8,883 nt of DNA from CALXXL01 sp964512385 (lineage in GTDB: Bacteria > Verrucomicrobiota > Lentisphaeria > Victivallales > Victivallaceae): positions 1 through 8,883 of the forward strand of contig CAZEHZ010000097.1 in assembly GCA_964512385.1 (NCBI GenBank), read 5' to 3'. Within the stretch, counting starts at the first letter, position 1. Each line of letters begins with the position of its first letter. Positions 7,351 to 8,883 of the stretch are shown here, piece after piece. The position numbers and the translations under genes were made by a program. The notes under the pieces were generated by a model. That model had not been told where the DNA came from and did not search any database. It saw only the letters and a list, made by a program, of their open reading frames with translations.

Positions 7351-7961
7351 TTCGTTACCTCAATCTGGAAAAGTATCTGTTCGGCGGCCACCACATCTTT
7401 CGGCGCCACCAAAACGTCATGAACCGTGCCGGAGATGTCGGATCGGATTTCAGTTTCCATCTTCATTGCTTCAATTACCGCAATTACATCCCCAACGGCA
7501 ATTTGATCACCGATATTTACGGCAATTTTAATCATCGTGCCCGGCAGTGGCGACTTGATGTCTACAATAGATGATTCAGCCGTCTTAGCGACTGCCGGTG
7601 CCGCCGCCGCACTCTCCGCCGGAGACTTATAGCCGGCCGGAGCAACTTTTACATTAATAGTTTTTCCATTTACTTGCACATCTATATTTTCCGGCTTGCC
7701 GGTGTGATTGTTAATGTGATATTTTTGCACCGCATCCGCCACGGCACGGGCAAGGTCATTATCCGTCAAGCCGGCCGATGACGATGCCGCTGAACGCCGG
7801 GTTTTCGGCGCCGCAGTTTTTGGTTCAAGAAACCCGGCGTAAGGTTTCAGTAATTTTGAGGTTAGTTTCATAATCCAGATCATGATGATCAAGAACAGAT
7901 AAACCATCCCCATGCCAAGTATCATGGCCTTAAGACCATCCCATAATAATTGAGGATTCAT
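7347..7961 (-). CDS. Fused decarboxylase gamma subunit (OadG-like) and biotin carboxyl carrier domain
   Basis: The protein anchors and carries the biotin that shuttles carboxyl groups from the soluble carboxyltransferase to the beta subunit. Residues 8-32 form one membrane helix, as in OadG. Residues 64-82 (LTDNDLARAVADAVQKY) resemble the short helical motif in OadG tails. VQVNGKTINVKVAP (95-108) resembles the VNG..y.V.V strand leading into biotin carrier domains. An Ala/Pro-rich linker (113-129) precedes a complete biotinyl domain (132-202), with EAMKMET at 164-170 and K167 as the biotin acceptor. In classical systems gamma is a separate small protein and biotin is on alpha, so this is a gamma-carrier fusion. 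Alternatively it may be viewed as a membrane-anchored carrier like the delta/gamma subunits of methylmalonyl-CoA decarboxylase. An AGGA lies 8 bases before the ATG. The 3' end overlaps the beta gene by 4 bases. No alpha subunit or biotin ligase gene is nearby. Confidence 0.85.
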   Translation of the reverse strand: MNPQLLWDGLKAMILGMGMVYLFLIIMIWIMKLTSKLLKPYAGFLEPKTAAPKTRRSAASSSAGLTDNDLARAVADAVQKYHINNHTGKPENIDVQVNGKTINVKVAPAGYKSPAESAAAAPAVAKTAESSIVDIKSPLPGTMIKIAVNIGDQIAVGDVIAVIEAMKMETEIRSDISGTVHDVLVAPKDVVAAEQILFQIEVTK

Positions 7962-8003
7962 TTGCTTTTTCCTGGTTCGATTTTTTTCTGCAGATAGAAT
8001 AAG

Positions 8004-8062
8004 CGTGTTTTATTATTGCGTTTTTACCTGATAAATTTAAAAAAATGCAGAAAATAAACACG
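8004..8062. repeat. Long imperfect inverted repeat upstream of the decarboxylase genes
   Basis: The 22-base arm at 8004-8025 is complementary to the arm at 8041-8062 at 17 of 22 positions by my alignment, with 15 bases between. The outer end of the left arm is CGTGTTTTATT and that of the right arm is AATAAACACG. The repeat lies 43 to 101 bases upstream of the gamma/biotin start, in the expected promoter region. No T tract or GC-rich stem suggests termination. A paired operator is a reasonable inference. Confidence 0.4.
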
Positions 8063-8065
8063 TTT

Positions 8066-8083
8066 TGCCATAAAATAATGGCA
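8066..8083. repeat. Short perfect palindrome upstream of the decarboxylase genes
   Basis: TGCCAT (8066-8071) and ATGGCA (8078-8083) form a perfect 6-base inverted repeat around AAAATA. It sits next to the longer inverted repeat in the same gap. The size and AT-rich centre suit a regulator binding site better than a terminator. Apart from these repeats I see no gene in the 7962-8145 gap. Confidence 0.35.
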
Positions 8084-8145
8084 CAATATAAGGCGATAGG
8101 CACAAAATTAGTTTTGATTTACCGCCTGCGTAAGCCTAAAAAGAC

Positions 8146-8604
8146 TTAAGCCGTCAATGGTCCGGCTCGAACCGGCAGTGATGATCTCAGGAATATTTGA
8201 AGAACAAAGGATGCTGAAAACTGAATTGGGTGCGATTTTTGGTCGGCAAACAATTCAAGACAAATAAACATATAAAAACAGGATAAAAGTAACTGCATAG
8301 CTTGCAGTACCTGATTTTGAAAAGTACGTTCAGTTTTCAAACTGCACTGAAGAAACGGCATGGGATTCGCCATTAACGCATATGGTTGTTCTTCCGGCGA
8401 ACTATTCTGCTGCATGGTGATAAGTGAATTATTATTGCAAATCACTCCATATTCATACTGGTACGAGTTTGCGGTGTTTGAGCAACACAGAAAAAGCAAC
8501 AGCAACATAACTCCGCCAATAGCGGCAAGACAAAAAGAGCACATATTCCGTTTAAGAAAAACGGAACCCGGCCAGCCTTGATTTTTATTAGCATTGCTAT
8601 ACAT
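8146..8604 (-). CDS. Unrecognised 152-residue protein with two predicted membrane segments
   Basis: I do not recognise a family. That this is a real gene is supported by an AGGAG (8613-8617) at 8-base spacing from the ATG and a credible promoter just upstream. After a short hydrophilic start (1-19), residues 21-41 form a strong hydrophobic segment containing four cysteines, two of them adjacent at 40-41. A polar, asparagine- and glutamine-rich stretch (43-100) follows. A second hydrophobic segment lies at about 102-120 (MQLLLSCFYMFICLELF), with a weaker one near 129-138. The first segment could be a membrane anchor or an uncleaved signal. The residues before its cysteine (LFL) do not fit the lipobox, so a lipoprotein is unlikely. 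It lies between a tRNA gene and the decarboxylase pair, 184 bases from the latter, and is probably a separate transcription unit. The C-terminal part after residue 139 has no recognisable feature. Confidence 0.5.
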   Translation of the reverse strand: MYSNANKNQGWPGSVFLKRNMCSFCLAAIGGVMLLLLFLCCSNTANSYQYEYGVICNNNSLITMQQNSSPEEQPYALMANPMPFLQCSLKTERTFQNQVLQAMQLLLSCFYMFICLELFADQKSHPIQFSASFVLQIFLRSSLPVRAGPLTA

Positions 8605-8631
8605 ATATACTGCTCCTAAAATGGTTCAAAT

Positions 8632-8659
8632 AATATACAACGGCGAAAATCTTTTACAA
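8632..8659 (-). promoter_or_regulatory. Sigma70-type promoter for the 152-residue protein gene
   Basis: On the minus strand, TTGTAA (8654-8659) and TATATT (8632-8637) are separated by 16 bases. They match the -35 and -10 consensus at 4/6 and 5/6 positions. The predicted transcript would begin only about 20 bases before the AGGAG and ATG. The word CGTGTTTTATT on the plus strand at 8681-8691, just upstream of the -35, also occurs in the decarboxylase upstream region (8004-8014). Confidence 0.45.
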
Positions 8660-8816
8660 GTACCCAAACTATTAAAATGCCGTGTTTTATTCATCTATTT
8701 TTGTATCATGCGCAACCCGAATTTTTATGATTATGGGAAACGATAAACAAAAATGGAATGTATTGGGGGACTGCTGGAATCAATTATGCCGGAAAACATG
8801 GTAGTGTATAAAAAAA

Positions 8817-8883
8817 TGGTATGACCGAGGGGATATGAACCCATGACCTTCTGCTCCGGAGGCAGACGCTCTATCAAGCTGAG
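8817..8883 (-). tRNA. tRNA-Arg(CCG), 5' end cut by the window, with unusual bases
   Basis: Read on the minus strand from the window edge, the D arm (GCTC pairing with GAGC, the first G lying outside) leads to a perfect 5-base anticodon stem TCTGC/GCAGA. Its loop CTCCGGA gives anticodon CCG, which reads the arginine codon CGG. A T arm, the 3' acceptor strand CGGTCAT, discriminator A and an encoded CCA (8817-8819) follow, then six T bases. Ten bases at the 5' end, including the other acceptor strand, are missing. Departures from consensus: position 18 is T instead of G; the T loop is TTCATAT, so position 58 is T instead of the near-invariant A; and the T stem has a T50/C64 mismatch. It could be a divergent but working tRNA for a rare codon, or a decaying copy. 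Confidence 0.85.

Noticed and set aside
8050..8080. Possible sigma54 promoter (TGGCA followed by TTTA on the minus strand)
   Set aside because: The GC of the -12 element is missing at the required spacing from GG, so it does not satisfy the sigma54 pattern.
8120..8150. Possible terminator after the 152-residue gene (TAAGTC, TTTTTA, GGCTTA on the minus strand)
   Set aside because: The stem is six pairs including a G-T pair, and the T run is in the loop instead of after the stem.
8157..8175. A tRNA T-arm-like sequence (CCGG, TTCGAG, CCGG, then ACCA on the minus strand) near the end of the 152-residue gene
   Set aside because: The hairpin has only four base pairs and a six-base loop, and no anticodon or D arm can be built upstream. 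It is more likely a chance palindrome than a tRNA fragment or attachment site.
1..8883. CRISPR arrays, insertion sequences, phage or defence genes
   Set aside because: No regularly spaced repeats, transposase or integrase motifs, or terminal inverted repeats were seen on either strand.

Overview
The window reads as a bacterial chromosome segment in which all six confidently recognised genes lie on the minus strand. They run from a partial tRNA-Arg at the right edge to a likely terminator near the left edge. Base composition is moderate, with many CCGGC-type words in genes and AT-rich gaps. The biotin-dependent sodium pump parts, the DUF2062 protein and the permease/antiporter proteins carrying PTS IIA tails would suit an anaerobic Gram-negative, perhaps of the Planctomycetes-Verrucomicrobia-Chlamydiae/Lentisphaerota type. 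That placement is a weak inference, because there is no marker gene here.

Right part (8883 down to 7962): a 5'-truncated tRNA-Arg(CCG) with encoded CCA and several departures from the tRNA consensus. Next comes a short gap with a credible sigma70-like promoter and a strong ribosome binding site. These precede an unrecognised 152-residue protein with two membrane segments. A 184-base AT-rich gap with inverted repeats follows.

Middle (7961 to 5635): two overlapping genes for a sodium-translocating decarboxylase. The first is a gamma subunit fused to a biotin carrier domain. The second is a beta subunit with every catalytic residue I can recall, but with an extra 138-residue secreted N-terminal part. 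The alpha (carboxyltransferase) subunit is not in the window.

Left part (5547 to 313): a tight run of four membrane-protein genes: a CPA2-type cation/proton antiporter with a C-terminal PTS EIIA domain, a DUF2062 protein, a DedA-family protein, and an APC-family permease that also has a C-terminal PTS EIIA-type domain. The two EIIA-tailed transporters suggest transport of ions and amino acids coupled to the PTS phosphorylation state. The sodium pump could supply the ion gradient. In two genes the ribosome binding site shows that the true start is internal to the longest open frame.

Left edge (1 to 312): a plus-strand coding remnant runs in from outside. It is frameshifted and truncated, and it looks like the pore/M3 part of an ionotropic glutamate receptor-like protein, including a SYTANL motif. 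It meets the minus-strand operon at a probable bidirectional terminator hairpin. This remnant is the most unexpected item in the window.
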